In this document: positions 53,463 through 61,103 of the stretch, in pieces
How positions within the stretch are numbered: position 1 is the stretch's first letter
Layout of the letters: each line of letters begins with the position of its first letter
Program-made: the position numbers and the translations under genes
The notes under the pieces: model-generated
The model's input: only the letters and a program-made list of their open reading frames with translations
Database searches by the model: none
What the model was told of the DNA's origin: nothing
Origin: Marinobacterium sedimentorum
Lineage (GTDB): Bacteria; Pseudomonadota; Gammaproteobacteria; Pseudomonadales; Balneatricaceae
NCBI RefSeq assembly: GCF_024267675.1
Contig: NZ_JALDYX010000030.1
Span: 1 to 61,103 of the forward strand
Direction of reading: 5' to 3'
Length of the DNA: 61,103 bases

Positions 53463-55187
53463 TCAGAGCGACTGATGGTGCAGATAGTAGGCTTCTATCT
53501 GGGCACGGGTCAGAACGCCGATAATGTCGCCGCGATTACTGCTGACGCAGAGAATATCGGTTTGGCGCTGCTGCATGCAATCGGCGGCTTCCTGGAGCGT
53601 GGCGCGAAAGCTGATCAGCACCGGGTCGCGGCGATGCGCCGGCAGCTCCAGCAGGTCTATGTCAGCGTCGGTGTCTGTCTGCTGTAGCCAGAGCATCAGC
53701 TCCGAGCGCGGCAGCAGTGCGCGCAGGGCCGAGTCACTGATCAGTATCCAGTCCGAGCTTTGCTCCGACAGAAAAGCCGCGCGGGCCTTGGATTCTCGAG
53801 TACCCGCCTGCAGGAAATTCCGTTGCATGAGACTGCCGACGGCGGCCCGGGACAGCGCCTGGGCCAGGGGGGACTGAGTTTGGTCGAGACCCTGGGCACG
53901 CAGCAGCGACTGAAAAATAGATGGCAGCTTGAACAGATGCCGCACCGTGAGGTTGCTGATAACGATGGCGAGCATGGCGGGCAGAATGATGTGGGGATTG
54001 CCGGTCAGCTCCAGTAAGGCGATCAGGGCGGCAAGCGGTGCATTGAGCACGGCACCCATCATGGCGCCCATGCCGATCATGGCGTAGAGGCCGACCTGGG
54101 ACAGCATCTGGTCGTTGAATAGCTGGGCCAGTGAGCCGATCAGGGCGCCGGCCAGGGCGCCGATAAAAAAGGTGGGTCCTATGAGCCCGCCGGGGATGCC
54201 AAGGCCCAGTATGATCGGCGTCAGCAGCCACTTGGCCAGCAGCAGGCCCGCCAGCCAGAGCAGCGGCTGCTGGCCCAGCAGCGTCTCACTGACTGTGTCA
54301 TAGCCCACGCCCATGATCTGCGGATACAGCAAAGCAACGCAGCCGGTCAGGACGCCCGCCAGCAATAGCCGCCAATGCAGAGCAGTGGCACTGAATCTTG
54401 TTGTGTACAGCATGATGCGGTTGAAACCACCGGCCAGCAGGCCAATCATGAGTCCCAGCAGCATGACCAGCGGAATTTCACTCAGATCGTCAATACTGAA
54501 CTGGGGGACGCTAAACAGCGGTGTCGAGCCGATACTGGCGCGGATCACCAGATCCGCCGTGACGGCCGCCACCATGATGGGGGTGAATCCCAGTACGGTA
54601 TACTCCAGCAGCACCACTTCCATGGCGAACACCACGCCTGCCAGCGGTGTATTGAAGGCGGCGGAGATACCCGCCGCGGTGCCGCAGCCGATCAATAGGC
54701 GCATGGAGTTGTTGGGCAGGCGCAGCCACTGGCCAATCAGGCTGGCGCCGCCCGCACCCAGATGAATGGCGGGCCCCTCGCGCCCTACCGAGTGCCCACT
54801 GAGCAGCGCGACAGTCGCGCTAGCAAACTGGACTAGAAGGTTGGACGCCGGCAGTTGCCCCTGATGGTAGCCCAGGCGCTCTAGCACATGCACGACGCCC
54901 ACCTTGCGATGCGCCGGTGCCAGGCGCCAGAACAGCAGTATCAGCACCAGACTGCCGGCGACAGGCAGCAGAAAATGCAGCCATGCAGGCAGGTCTTCGA
55001 AGTTTTCCGGATTGTGCCCCGGCAGCGAGAAACTTAGCGGAATCTCGACAAGCAGGCGAAATGCCATAATGATGAGTCCCGCGAAGAGTCCGGAGAGGAC
55101 GCCCAGCAGCAGCATCTGCGGTAGCGAGTCGATATGAGCCAGTCGATCGCGGAAATGCTCCAGCGATAAGAGGTCCTTGCGTATCAA
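53463..55187 (-). CDS. CLC-family chloride channel/transporter with C-terminal CBS region
   Basis: 574 residues: about ten membrane helices (to about 430) and a cytoplasmic C-terminus with CBS-like sequence (about 450-570). The gating glutamate is Glu137 in GREGPAIHLGAG. At the position of the ClcA proton glutamate (E203), the sequence reads AMEVV, with Val191 after Glu190, as in many CLC channels. The filter motif GSGIP is not evident. Start is a TTG; no better one is seen. In order it precedes thiE. Confidence 0.88.
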   Translation of the reverse strand: MIRKDLLSLEHFRDRLAHIDSLPQMLLLGVLSGLFAGLIIMAFRLLVEIPLSFSLPGHNPENFEDLPAWLHFLLPVAGSLVLILLFWRLAPAHRKVGVVHVLERLGYHQGQLPASNLLVQFASATVALLSGHSVGREGPAIHLGAGGASLIGQWLRLPNNSMRLLIGCGTAAGISAAFNTPLAGVVFAMEVVLLEYTVLGFTPIMVAAVTADLVIRASIGSTPLFSVPQFSIDDLSEIPLVMLLGLMIGLLAGGFNRIMLYTTRFSATALHWRLLLAGVLTGCVALLYPQIMGVGYDTVSETLLGQQPLLWLAGLLLAKWLLTPIILGLGIPGGLIGPTFFIGALAGALIGSLAQLFNDQMLSQVGLYAMIGMGAMMGAVLNAPLAALIALLELTGNPHIILPAMLAIVISNLTVRHLFKLPSIFQSLLRAQGLDQTQSPLAQALSRAAVGSLMQRNFLQAGTRESKARAAFLSEQSSDWILISDSALRALLPRSELMLWLQQTDTDADIDLLELPAHRRDPVLISFRATLQEAADCMQQRQTDILCVSSNRGDIIGVLTRAQIEAYYLHHQSL

Positions 55188-55268
55188 TGGGCAGTGTTCC
55201 GATAGTTTTTAGGCTGAGTGCTTTGTATGATTAAGGGTAACAGTTTTCGACTCTCAAGAGAGGTGGAT

Positions 55269-56300
55269 GTGATTAAGGTAGGTATCGTAGGCGGCACTGG
55301 CTATACCGGTGTAGAGCTGTTGCGGATTCTGGCGAATCATCCCGATGTGAAAGTCGATGTGATCACCTCCCGCTCCGAAGACGGCATCAGGGTGGCGGAC
55401 ATGTTCCCGAACCTGCGGGGGCATTATGACCTCGCCTTTACGGTGCCGGATGTTGATCGTCTGGCGACGTGCGATCTTGTGTTCTTCGCAACGCCCCATG
55501 GCGTGGCCATGCGCATGGCGCCTGAGCTGGTGGAGCGCGGCGTGCGCGTCATCGATCTGGGCGCGGACTTCCGAATCAAGGATCTTGACCTGTGGTCGCG
55601 CTGGTACGGCATGGAGCACACGGCGGCGGCGCTGGTGGAACAGGCTGTGTATGGCCTGCCCGAAATGAACCGCGAGCAGATTCGCACGGCGCAGATGATC
55701 GCCTGTCCTGGTTGTTATCCGACTGCGGCGCAGCTGGGCTTTTTGCCGCTGATCGAGAACGGTTTGGTGGATACGCGCAGGCTGGTGGCCGATTGCAAAT
55801 CCGGCGTCAGTGGTGCCGGGCGTGGTGCCAGTGTGGGTGCGCTCCTGTGCGAAACCAGCGAGAGCATGAAGGCGTACGGTGTGGCTGGGCATCGGCACCT
55901 GCCGGAAATCAAGCAGGGCCTGAGCGCTGCGGCCGGTCGCCCGGTGGGGTTGACCTTCGTACCGCATCTGACGCCGATGATCCGCGGCATCCACGCTACC
56001 CTGTACTCTGTACTTAAGGATCCGAACGATGGCCTCCAGGCGCTGTTCGAATCCCGTTATGCCGATGAGCCCTTTGTCGATGTGATGCCGGCGGGCAGCC
56101 ACCCCGAAACCCGAAGCGTGAAAGGTGCCAACGTCTGCCGTATCAGTGTTTTCCGTCCGCAGGACGATGACACCGTGGTGGTGCTCTCGGTGATTGACAA
56201 CCTGGTCAAGGGGGCTGCCGGGCAGGCGGTGCAGAACATGAACATCATGTTCGGGCTGGATGAGCGCGCCGGGCTCAACCAGGTTGGTCTGATGCCATAA
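55269..56300 (+). CDS. argC: N-acetyl-gamma-glutamyl-phosphate reductase
   Basis: Third enzyme of arginine synthesis, using NADPH. 344 residues from the GTG at 55269, which has AGAGAGG 5 bases upstream and gives VIKVGIVGGTGYTG, the family N-terminus; the longer frame upstream is not conserved. The active-site Cys149 lies in CPGCYPTAA; other features are GAGRGASVGALLCETSESMKAYGVAGHRHLPEI. Its stop codon is immediately followed by the IscR-type box for erpA. Confidence 0.96.
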   Translation: MIKVGIVGGTGYTGVELLRILANHPDVKVDVITSRSEDGIRVADMFPNLRGHYDLAFTVPDVDRLATCDLVFFATPHGVAMRMAPELVERGVRVIDLGADFRIKDLDLWSRWYGMEHTAAALVEQAVYGLPEMNREQIRTAQMIACPGCYPTAAQLGFLPLIENGLVDTRRLVADCKSGVSGAGRGASVGALLCETSESMKAYGVAGHRHLPEIKQGLSAAAGRPVGLTFVPHLTPMIRGIHATLYSVLKDPNDGLQALFESRYADEPFVDVMPAGSHPETRSVKGANVCRISVFRPQDDDTVVVLSVIDNLVKGAAGQAVQNMNIMFGLDERAGLNQVGLMP

Positions 56301-56324
56301 TACTTGACTACTTTAGTTGGGTAA
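56300..56324. promoter_or_regulatory. IscR type 1-like binding site upstream of erpA
   Basis: The 25 bases starting ATACTTGACT agree with the E. coli IscR type 1 consensus as I know it (ATASYYGACT-RWWWY-AGTC-RRSTAT) at 22 of 25 positions. It overlaps a candidate -35 (TTGACT, 56304-56309) with AAGAAT at 56327-56332 after 17 bases. This would allow repression of erpA when iron-sulfur clusters are sufficient. Confidence 0.68.
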
Positions 56325-56364
56325 GAAAGAATAGTGGCCTGATTGACGTATAGTTGGAGTAGGT

Positions 56365-56715
56365 ATGACTGAGTCCTTTGAGCAGAGCTCCCCGATGGTC
56401 TTCACAGACGCGGCGGCTGCGAAGGTGAGAAGCCTGATAGAGGAGGAAGAAAACACCAATCTCAAGCTCCGGGTTTACATCACTGGAGGAGGTTGTTCCG
56501 GCTTTTCCTATGGTTTCACCTTTGATGAAGCGGTAGCTGAAGACGATACCGCCGTGGATAACGACGGGGTCATGATGGTCGTCGACGCCATGAGCTATCA
56601 GTACCTGGCGGGCGCCGAGGTTGACTACAAGGTCAGCCTGCAGGGATCCCAGTTCGTTATTAACAACCCCAATGCTGCCACGACCTGTGGCTGTGGATCG
56701 TCTTTCTCGATCTGA
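56365..56715 (+). CDS. erpA: Iron-sulfur cluster insertion protein ErpA
   Basis: A-type carrier that delivers Fe-S clusters to apoproteins. 116 residues. The cluster-binding cysteines are Cys44 (GGGCSGFSYGF), Cys108 and Cys110 (TTCGCGSSF). GGAG lies upstream of the ATG. It stands between argC and anmK, with a candidate IscR site upstream and a terminator after it. Confidence 0.96.
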   Translation: MTESFEQSSPMVFTDAAAAKVRSLIEEEENTNLKLRVYITGGGCSGFSYGFTFDEAVAEDDTAVDNDGVMMVVDAMSYQYLAGAEVDYKVSLQGSQFVINNPNAATTCGCGSSFSI

Positions 56716-56723
56716 TCTGCAAG

Positions 56724-56748
56724 ACGGACAGCGCTCGCTGTCCGTTTT
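56724..56748 (+). terminator. erpA terminator
   Basis: ACGGACAGCG pairs perfectly with CGCTGTCCGT around a two-base centre, followed by three T. It begins 8 bases after the erpA stop. The next 160 bases to anmK (convergent) hold no gene I can see. Confidence 0.8.
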
Positions 56749-56911
56749 CTTTACGTGCTAGTACCTGTTCAAACCCAACCACCTGATAGCCGCACCCGAG
56801 TTCTGAATTGGGTGTGTTTTGATGTCTGTTCGTTTTTAATCAGGTGACTGTGTCGCCAGAATGGCTGTATTCAGGCGAGATAGGTCAGGGGGAGTTCAAG
56901 CAGAGCGGTGT

Positions 56912-58021
56912 TCAGGGTGGATAGATCCCGCCGAGAATGCGCTCACCCCGGGCGCCCGTTACGCTGGGCATGTTACCGGCAAGGCTATCGAGTCTGCAGC
57001 CAGCCAGCCAGGCAAAGGCACAGGCCTCGACCCAGTCTGGAGCCAGACCGAGAGCCGCGGTGGTGGCCAGGGTATAAGGTTTAAGCAGTGTTCGCAGGCG
57101 TTTCCTCAGCAGGCTGTTATGGCTGCCGCCGCCACAGAGAAAGACTTCGCAGCCAGTGCTCGCTACTTGCTTGATTTCGTTGCTGATAGTGACCGCAGTC
57201 AGTTCCAGCAAGGTGGCCTGAATATTCTCCGGCGCCAGCCTGTCAAAGCCGGTTTCCGCAAGGCGTTGCAGTAGCCAGTCGGGATTAAACTGTTCGCGCC
57301 CGGTGCTCTTGGGAGCAGGAGCGCTGAAAAAGGGCAGTTGCAGCAACTGTTGCAGCAGCTCAGGCACAACCGTGCCGGTGGCCGCCCAGGCACCATCGCG
57401 GTCGTAGCTCAGGGCCTGGTGGCAATGAATCCAGTAGTCGAGCAATACATTGCCTGGGCCTGTGTCGTAGCCGATGGCCGGTTGCTCGGTGTTGCCAGGC
57501 AGCAGGGTGATGTTCGCCATGCCACCGATATTCACAATCACGCGATGAGTGCCGGGTGCGCGAAACAAGGCATCATGAAATGCGGGCACAAGCGGGGCGC
57601 CCTGGCCACCTGCCGCCATGTCCCGGCGCCTGAAGTCCGCAACAACACAAAGCCCCGTGCGCTCTGCAATCAGGTTCGGATCGCCAATCTGCAGTGTAAA
57701 ACCGGCCTCGGGGCGATGACGCACCGTTTGGCCGTGGCTGCCGATGGCGCGAATGCGCTGTCTGTCGAGCTGATGGTGGTCAATCAGGTTGTTGGCGGCA
57801 GCGGCGAACAACTCTGCCAGTTCGAGATCCAGGCGGCCGAGACGCTCGATCTCGTCAGGACCCGGATGCATCAGCGCCAGGGTTTGCTGGCGCAGCGGTA
57901 GCGGAAAGGGTTCGCTATGGCTGGCCAGCATTTCACAGCCAGAGGCGTCGAACTCAAAGGCGACAGCGTCAACACTATCCAGGCTGGTGCCTGACATGAG
58001 TCCGATATAGAGCGGTCGCAC
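56912..58021 (-). CDS. anmK: Anhydro-N-acetylmuramic acid kinase
   Basis: Phosphorylates and opens 1,6-anhydroMurNAc from recycled peptidoglycan. 369 residues with the sugar-kinase ATP-binding fold. Signatures are MSGTSLDSVDAVAFEF at the N-terminus, GSHGQTVRHRP, VNIGGMANITLLPG, YDTGPGNVLLD and CGGGSHN. It starts 5 bases after the M23 peptidase stop, so the two are probably cotranscribed, linking peptidoglycan cleavage and recycling. Confidence 0.96.
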   Translation of the reverse strand: MRPLYIGLMSGTSLDSVDAVAFEFDASGCEMLASHSEPFPLPLRQQTLALMHPGPDEIERLGRLDLELAELFAAAANNLIDHHQLDRQRIRAIGSHGQTVRHRPEAGFTLQIGDPNLIAERTGLCVVADFRRRDMAAGGQGAPLVPAFHDALFRAPGTHRVIVNIGGMANITLLPGNTEQPAIGYDTGPGNVLLDYWIHCHQALSYDRDGAWAATGTVVPELLQQLLQLPFFSAPAPKSTGREQFNPDWLLQRLAETGFDRLAPENIQATLLELTAVTISNEIKQVASTGCEVFLCGGGSHNSLLRKRLRTLLKPYTLATTAALGLAPDWVEACAFAWLAGCRLDSLAGNMPSVTGARGERILGGIYPP

Positions 58022-58026
58022 GGCAC

Positions 58027-59538
58027 TTACTCGGCGCTGGCGACTTGGGTTTTGGTGTAGGTCTCAAGTTGCGCCATCAATGCCTGAGAGGTGGCCAGGA
58101 AGGACGCACGCTCGGCCTTGGGAACCGGGTCTGCATGGGGCAGCTTTACCGTCACCGGGTTCTTGTGAACGCCATTCACCTGGAACTCGTAGTGCAGGTG
58201 TGGACCTGTGACCATGCCTGACTGGCCGACGTAGCCAATCAGCTGACCCTGCTTGATACGGCTGCCGACCGACAGGCCTTTCTTGAAGCGGGACATATGT
58301 GCATAGAGCGTGTTGATGTTATTGCCGTGCTGCAGAATGATGACGTTGCCATAACCGCCTTTCACGCCCCGGTAGATGATCTTGCCATCACCGGCAGCCT
58401 TGATGGGTGTACCTGTGCTGGCAGCGTAGTCGACGCCCTTGTGGGCGCGGATCCTGTTCAGTACTGGGTGGCGGCGGCTCAGGTTGAAGTTTGAGCTGAT
58501 GCGGGCAAAATCGACAGGGGTACGCAGGAAGGCCTTGCGCATGCTCTCGCCCTTGGGCGTGTAGTAGCTGGTGTTACCCTTGGAGTCGGTGTAGCGAAGC
58601 GATGTAAAGGTATCGCCCTGGTTTGTGAACTCGGCTGCGACAATGTCACCGACACCGATGACATTGCCATCGAGTAGTTTCTCTTCATAGATCACGCGAA
58701 AGCTATCGCCTTTGCGGATATCAAGCGCGAAATCCACATCCCAGCCGAACAGTGCCGCCATTTCCATAATGGTGTTACTGGGCAGGCCTGCTTTTTCGCC
58801 GTCGAGGAAGAGTGAGTTCTCGATGATGCCCTGGGCAAAACGGTGTTCGATCTCGGGTTCCTTTTCGATCACGTCGATGCTGTAGCTTTCGCCGTCCTGT
58901 TCGAGCAGTACCTGCTTCAGTGGATTGATCAGGTGTTTGAGTTTCTTCAGTTCGCCATTCTGGATCAGGAAGGACAGGGACTCACCGGGGTAAAGGCGCG
59001 ACAGGGCCTCGCTATCCTTGGTCGCTGCGCTGACAGCAAAAACGTCACGGGCCGAAAGACCGGCGCGCTTGAACAGGGTGCTGAGGTTGTCGCCGCTGGT
59101 AACCTTGTAGTTTACCCAGTTGTCAGCTTTGGGGGCTGCTTCCGGGAGTGCTTCTGTGTCGGCTTTTGAGCTTAATTGTTCGGCTATATCGGTGCTGGTG
59201 GCAGGTGCCTGCGCGTTGACGACTTCGTCAGAGACAGTCGTGTCTGTACTCAGGCTCTCTGTCGCGCTTTTTGGGGGGGCCACAGGTGCGGTGTTTTGCG
59301 GCGCAGGTGCAGGTGTAGTCGCGGTCGTATCCTTAGCAATATTGAGGTCCAGTTTCAGGGTTTCCTGTTGACTGCTCCTGGTCAGGGAGGGGTCGCCCCG
59401 AGTGGCCGAAACCTCCTCGGACGGAACCAGCATCAGGGTGAAACCTATAATGACGGCGCAAACAGAAACCGCGACCAAATGCACGGCGGGGAGACGATTA
59501 CCTATAACTTTAATGATGTTCAACACAATGCTACCCAT
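58027..59538 (-). CDS. M23-family peptidoglycan endopeptidase (MepM-like)
   Basis: 503 residues from an ATG at 59538; an upstream TTG would add 18 residues and no clear ribosome-binding site decides. A transmembrane helix lies at about 18-40. A Thr/Pro/Ala-rich linker leads to a LysM or OapA-like domain (YKVTSGDNLSTLFKRAGLS) and a second Csd3-type domain. The C-terminal M23 domain has the zinc residues in HKGVDYAA and GPHLHYEF. It is the equivalent of the P. aeruginosa gene next to tyrS and anmK, which cuts D,D-cross-links. Confidence 0.93.
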   Translation of the reverse strand: MGSIVLNIIKVIGNRLPAVHLVAVSVCAVIIGFTLMLVPSEEVSATRGDPSLTRSSQQETLKLDLNIAKDTTATTPAPAPQNTAPVAPPKSATESLSTDTTVSDEVVNAQAPATSTDIAEQLSSKADTEALPEAAPKADNWVNYKVTSGDNLSTLFKRAGLSARDVFAVSAATKDSEALSRLYPGESLSFLIQNGELKKLKHLINPLKQVLLEQDGESYSIDVIEKEPEIEHRFAQGIIENSLFLDGEKAGLPSNTIMEMAALFGWDVDFALDIRKGDSFRVIYEEKLLDGNVIGVGDIVAAEFTNQGDTFTSLRYTDSKGNTSYYTPKGESMRKAFLRTPVDFARISSNFNLSRRHPVLNRIRAHKGVDYAASTGTPIKAAGDGKIIYRGVKGGYGNVIILQHGNNINTLYAHMSRFKKGLSVGSRIKQGQLIGYVGQSGMVTGPHLHYEFQVNGVHKNPVTVKLPHADPVPKAERASFLATSQALMAQLETYTKTQVASAE

Positions 59539-59642
59539 ATACAGAAAATCCAGCGCTGGTCTATTTAACCGCAAACTTTGATGGATTGCCAAAATAGAAT
59601 ATCGGCTATGACAACAAAACCTTGATAGTGGTTCGTGCCGGT

Positions 59643-59671
59643 TTGTTTGGATGCAGGCGGGCAGGTAGAAT
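59643..59671 (+). promoter_or_regulatory. Predicted tyrS promoter
   Basis: TTGTTT (59643-59648) and TAGAAT (59666-59671) are 17 bases apart. The -10 context TAGAATACCG repeats that of the predicted carA promoter. Transcription would begin near 59678, 35 bases before the tyrS ATG. Confidence 0.55.
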
Positions 59672-59712
59672 ACCGGCCCTAAAGACGGCCGAATCCAGGG
59701 TATTCGAAAGCA

Positions 59713-61014
59713 ATGAGCGAAATGACACTGTTACAGGATCTCAAGGCGCGCGGTTTGATCGCGCAGACCACAAGCGAAGAAGAGCTTGATCAGCATCTGA
59801 ATGAGAACAGTGTCACGCTTTATTGTGGCTTTGATCCCACCGCGGACAGTTTGCATTTGGGTCATCTGGTTCCGCTGCTGATGCTCAAGCGTTTCCAGGA
59901 CTACGGGCATCGCCCGATAGCGCTGGTCGGTGGTGCAACCGGCATGATCGGTGACCCGAGCTTCAAGGATCAGGAACGCTCCCTTAATACCTCCGATGTA
60001 GTGGAGCAGTGGAGCAACTGCCTCAAGTCCCAGATCAGCCGCTTCATCCACTTCGACGACACCGAAGGCGGCGCCATTCTGGCAAACAACTACGACTGGA
60101 CTGCCAGCATCGATGTACTCAGTTTCCTGCGAGATATTGGCAAGCACTTCACCGTCAACAAGATGATAGCCAAGGAGTCAGTGCGCCAGCGCATTGAGCG
60201 GGAAGGCTCGGGTATATCTTTTACCGAGTTCACCTACCAGATTCTGCAATCCTACGACTACCAGTACCTGAACAAGGCCTACGGCTGCAGCTTGCAGATT
60301 GGTGGCTCCGATCAGTGGGGCAACATTACCGGTGGCATCGACCTGACGCGTCGCGTCAACGGCACTCATGTCCACGGTCTGACGCTGCCGCTGATCACCA
60401 AGGCCGACGGTACCAAGTTTGGCAAAACCGAAGGCGGCGCTGTCTGGCTGGATGCAAACAAGACATCACCCTATGCCTTTTACCAGTTCTGGCTGCAGAC
60501 ACCGGATGCTGACGTCTACCGTTTCCTCAAGTTCTTTACCTTTATGTCCGTGGCCGATATAGACGCGCTTGAACAGCAGGATGCCGTGCGTGAAGGGAAA
60601 CCTGTGGGGCAATCGGTCCTGGCGCGCGAAGTCACCACGCTGGTGCATGGCGAGGATGGCTATGTCGCGGCCCAGCGTATTACCGAGGCGCTGTTCTCCG
60701 GTGACCTGTCTAGCCTTGACGAGGGCGATTACGCTCAGTTGAGTCTCGATGGCTTGCCGTCCTCGGTACTCAGTCCAGAGGGACTGGCCGACACACCGCT
60801 TACCACCCTCTTCGCTGATGTGGGTTTGGCGGCATCCGGCAAACAGGTAAAGGATGCGTTGCAGCGCAAGGCCGTGATTGTAAATGGCGAAGAGTTCGGC
60901 ATGGATGACAACCTTAATGCACCGGGAGTCTTCAATGTTGAGCGTGCTCTGTTCGGGAAGTACTTCCTGGTGAAGTTGGGCAAGAAAAAGCACCACCTGT
61001 TTGTTTATGGCTAA
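59713..61014 (+). CDS. tyrS: Tyrosyl-tRNA synthetase
   Basis: Charges tRNA(Tyr). 433 residues, class I. The nucleotide-binding motif is HLGH (48-51), the KMSKS-type loop is KFGKT (235-239), and the tyrosine pocket has QSYDYQYLN and GGSDQWGNITGG. The C-terminal S4 domain (about 365-433) binds tRNA. Sequence is of the E. coli TyrS type. It is divergent from the M23 gene. The final 89 bases of the window after it hold no feature I recognise. Confidence 0.97.
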   Translation: MSEMTLLQDLKARGLIAQTTSEEELDQHLNENSVTLYCGFDPTADSLHLGHLVPLLMLKRFQDYGHRPIALVGGATGMIGDPSFKDQERSLNTSDVVEQWSNCLKSQISRFIHFDDTEGGAILANNYDWTASIDVLSFLRDIGKHFTVNKMIAKESVRQRIEREGSGISFTEFTYQILQSYDYQYLNKAYGCSLQIGGSDQWGNITGGIDLTRRVNGTHVHGLTLPLITKADGTKFGKTEGGAVWLDANKTSPYAFYQFWLQTPDADVYRFLKFFTFMSVADIDALEQQDAVREGKPVGQSVLAREVTTLVHGEDGYVAAQRITEALFSGDLSSLDEGDYAQLSLDGLPSSVLSPEGLADTPLTTLFADVGLAASGKQVKDALQRKAVIVNGEEFGMDDNLNAPGVFNVERALFGKYFLVKLGKKKHHLFVYG

Positions 61015-61103
61015 ATGAAGCTGAAGGCTCGCGCCACACGCAACTAGATGATTCAGGCGCCTTTTGCTTTATGGGGCTTTCAGTCCTGGTTTCCTGGTTC
61101 TGT

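Noticed and set aside
56861..57274. 137-codon forward frame after erpA
   Set aside because: Antisense to the C-terminal part of anmK; no ribosome-binding site or family match.

Overview
The window is about 61 kb of a Gram-negative gammaproteobacterial chromosome, densely coding and moderately GC-rich. Gene order matches the Pseudomonadales/Oceanospirillales core: carAB-greA-yhbY-rlmE-ftsH-folP-glmM-tpiA-secG-tRNAs-rimP-nusA-infB-rbfA-truB-rpsO-pnp, then panC-panB-folK-pcnB-[sRNAs]-cbrB-cbrA-gluQ-dksA, mrcB-lpoP, hemL-thiE, and argC-erpA-anmK-M23-tyrS. CbrAB, LpoP and the tyrS neighbourhood point to a Pseudomonas relative, but the blocks are joined differently from Pseudomonas, so a marine Oceanospirillales-type genus (for example Marinobacterium-like) is my best guess. 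No prophage, insertion sequence, CRISPR array or rRNA is visible.

Layout. 1-1137: a terminator, a reverse-strand lipoprotein gene and the carA leader with a promoter and an attenuator-like terminator. 1.1-21.8 kb: a long forward run of pyrimidine/arginine, folate, cell-wall, protein quality-control, translation and RNA-decay genes, including tRNA-Leu(GAG) and initiator tRNA. 21.8-24.3 kb: reverse operon rsuA, an RsmC/RlmG-like methyltransferase and a membrane protein. 24.4-29.2 kb: a double-length QueD-like protein, a large DUF6351-type protein, a nested palindromic element and a thiolase. 29.6-40.4 kb: reverse-strand pantothenate, folate, poly(A) polymerase, carbon-catabolite control (CbrAB), gluQ and dksA. 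40.6-50.1 kb: aminotransferase, sfsA, Rieske protein, TonB and haem-type ABC importer, kinase/ATPase fusion, PBP1b and its activator. 50.2-55.2 kb: CBS protein, membrane protein, hemL, thiE and a CLC protein. 55.2-61.0 kb: argC, erpA (with an IscR-type box), anmK, an M23 peptidase and tyrS.

The most interesting part is the 1.27-kb apparently non-coding stretch between cbrB and pcnB. Each half contains, on the reverse strand, a palindromic GGTAAC-N8-GTTACC activator site, a sigma-54 promoter (GG-N10-GC) at nearly the same distance from it, and about 230 nt of RNA with three stem-loops presenting A-rich AAUAAAAAUAA-like loops, closed by a related 3' hairpin. This reads as a tandem pair of CrcZ/CrcY-like small RNAs that would sequester Hfq/Crc and relieve catabolite repression under CbrAB control. 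In P. aeruginosa I recall a single crcZ at this site.

How the parts fit: CbrA (transporter-like sensor kinase) and CbrB (sigma-54 activator) would switch on the two sRNAs just downstream; a 58-codon membrane-protein gene overlaps the start of cbrA and the end of gluQ. Most other genes are housekeeping and their functions are secure by family. Start codons were revised where a ribosome-binding site or family alignment favoured an internal start.
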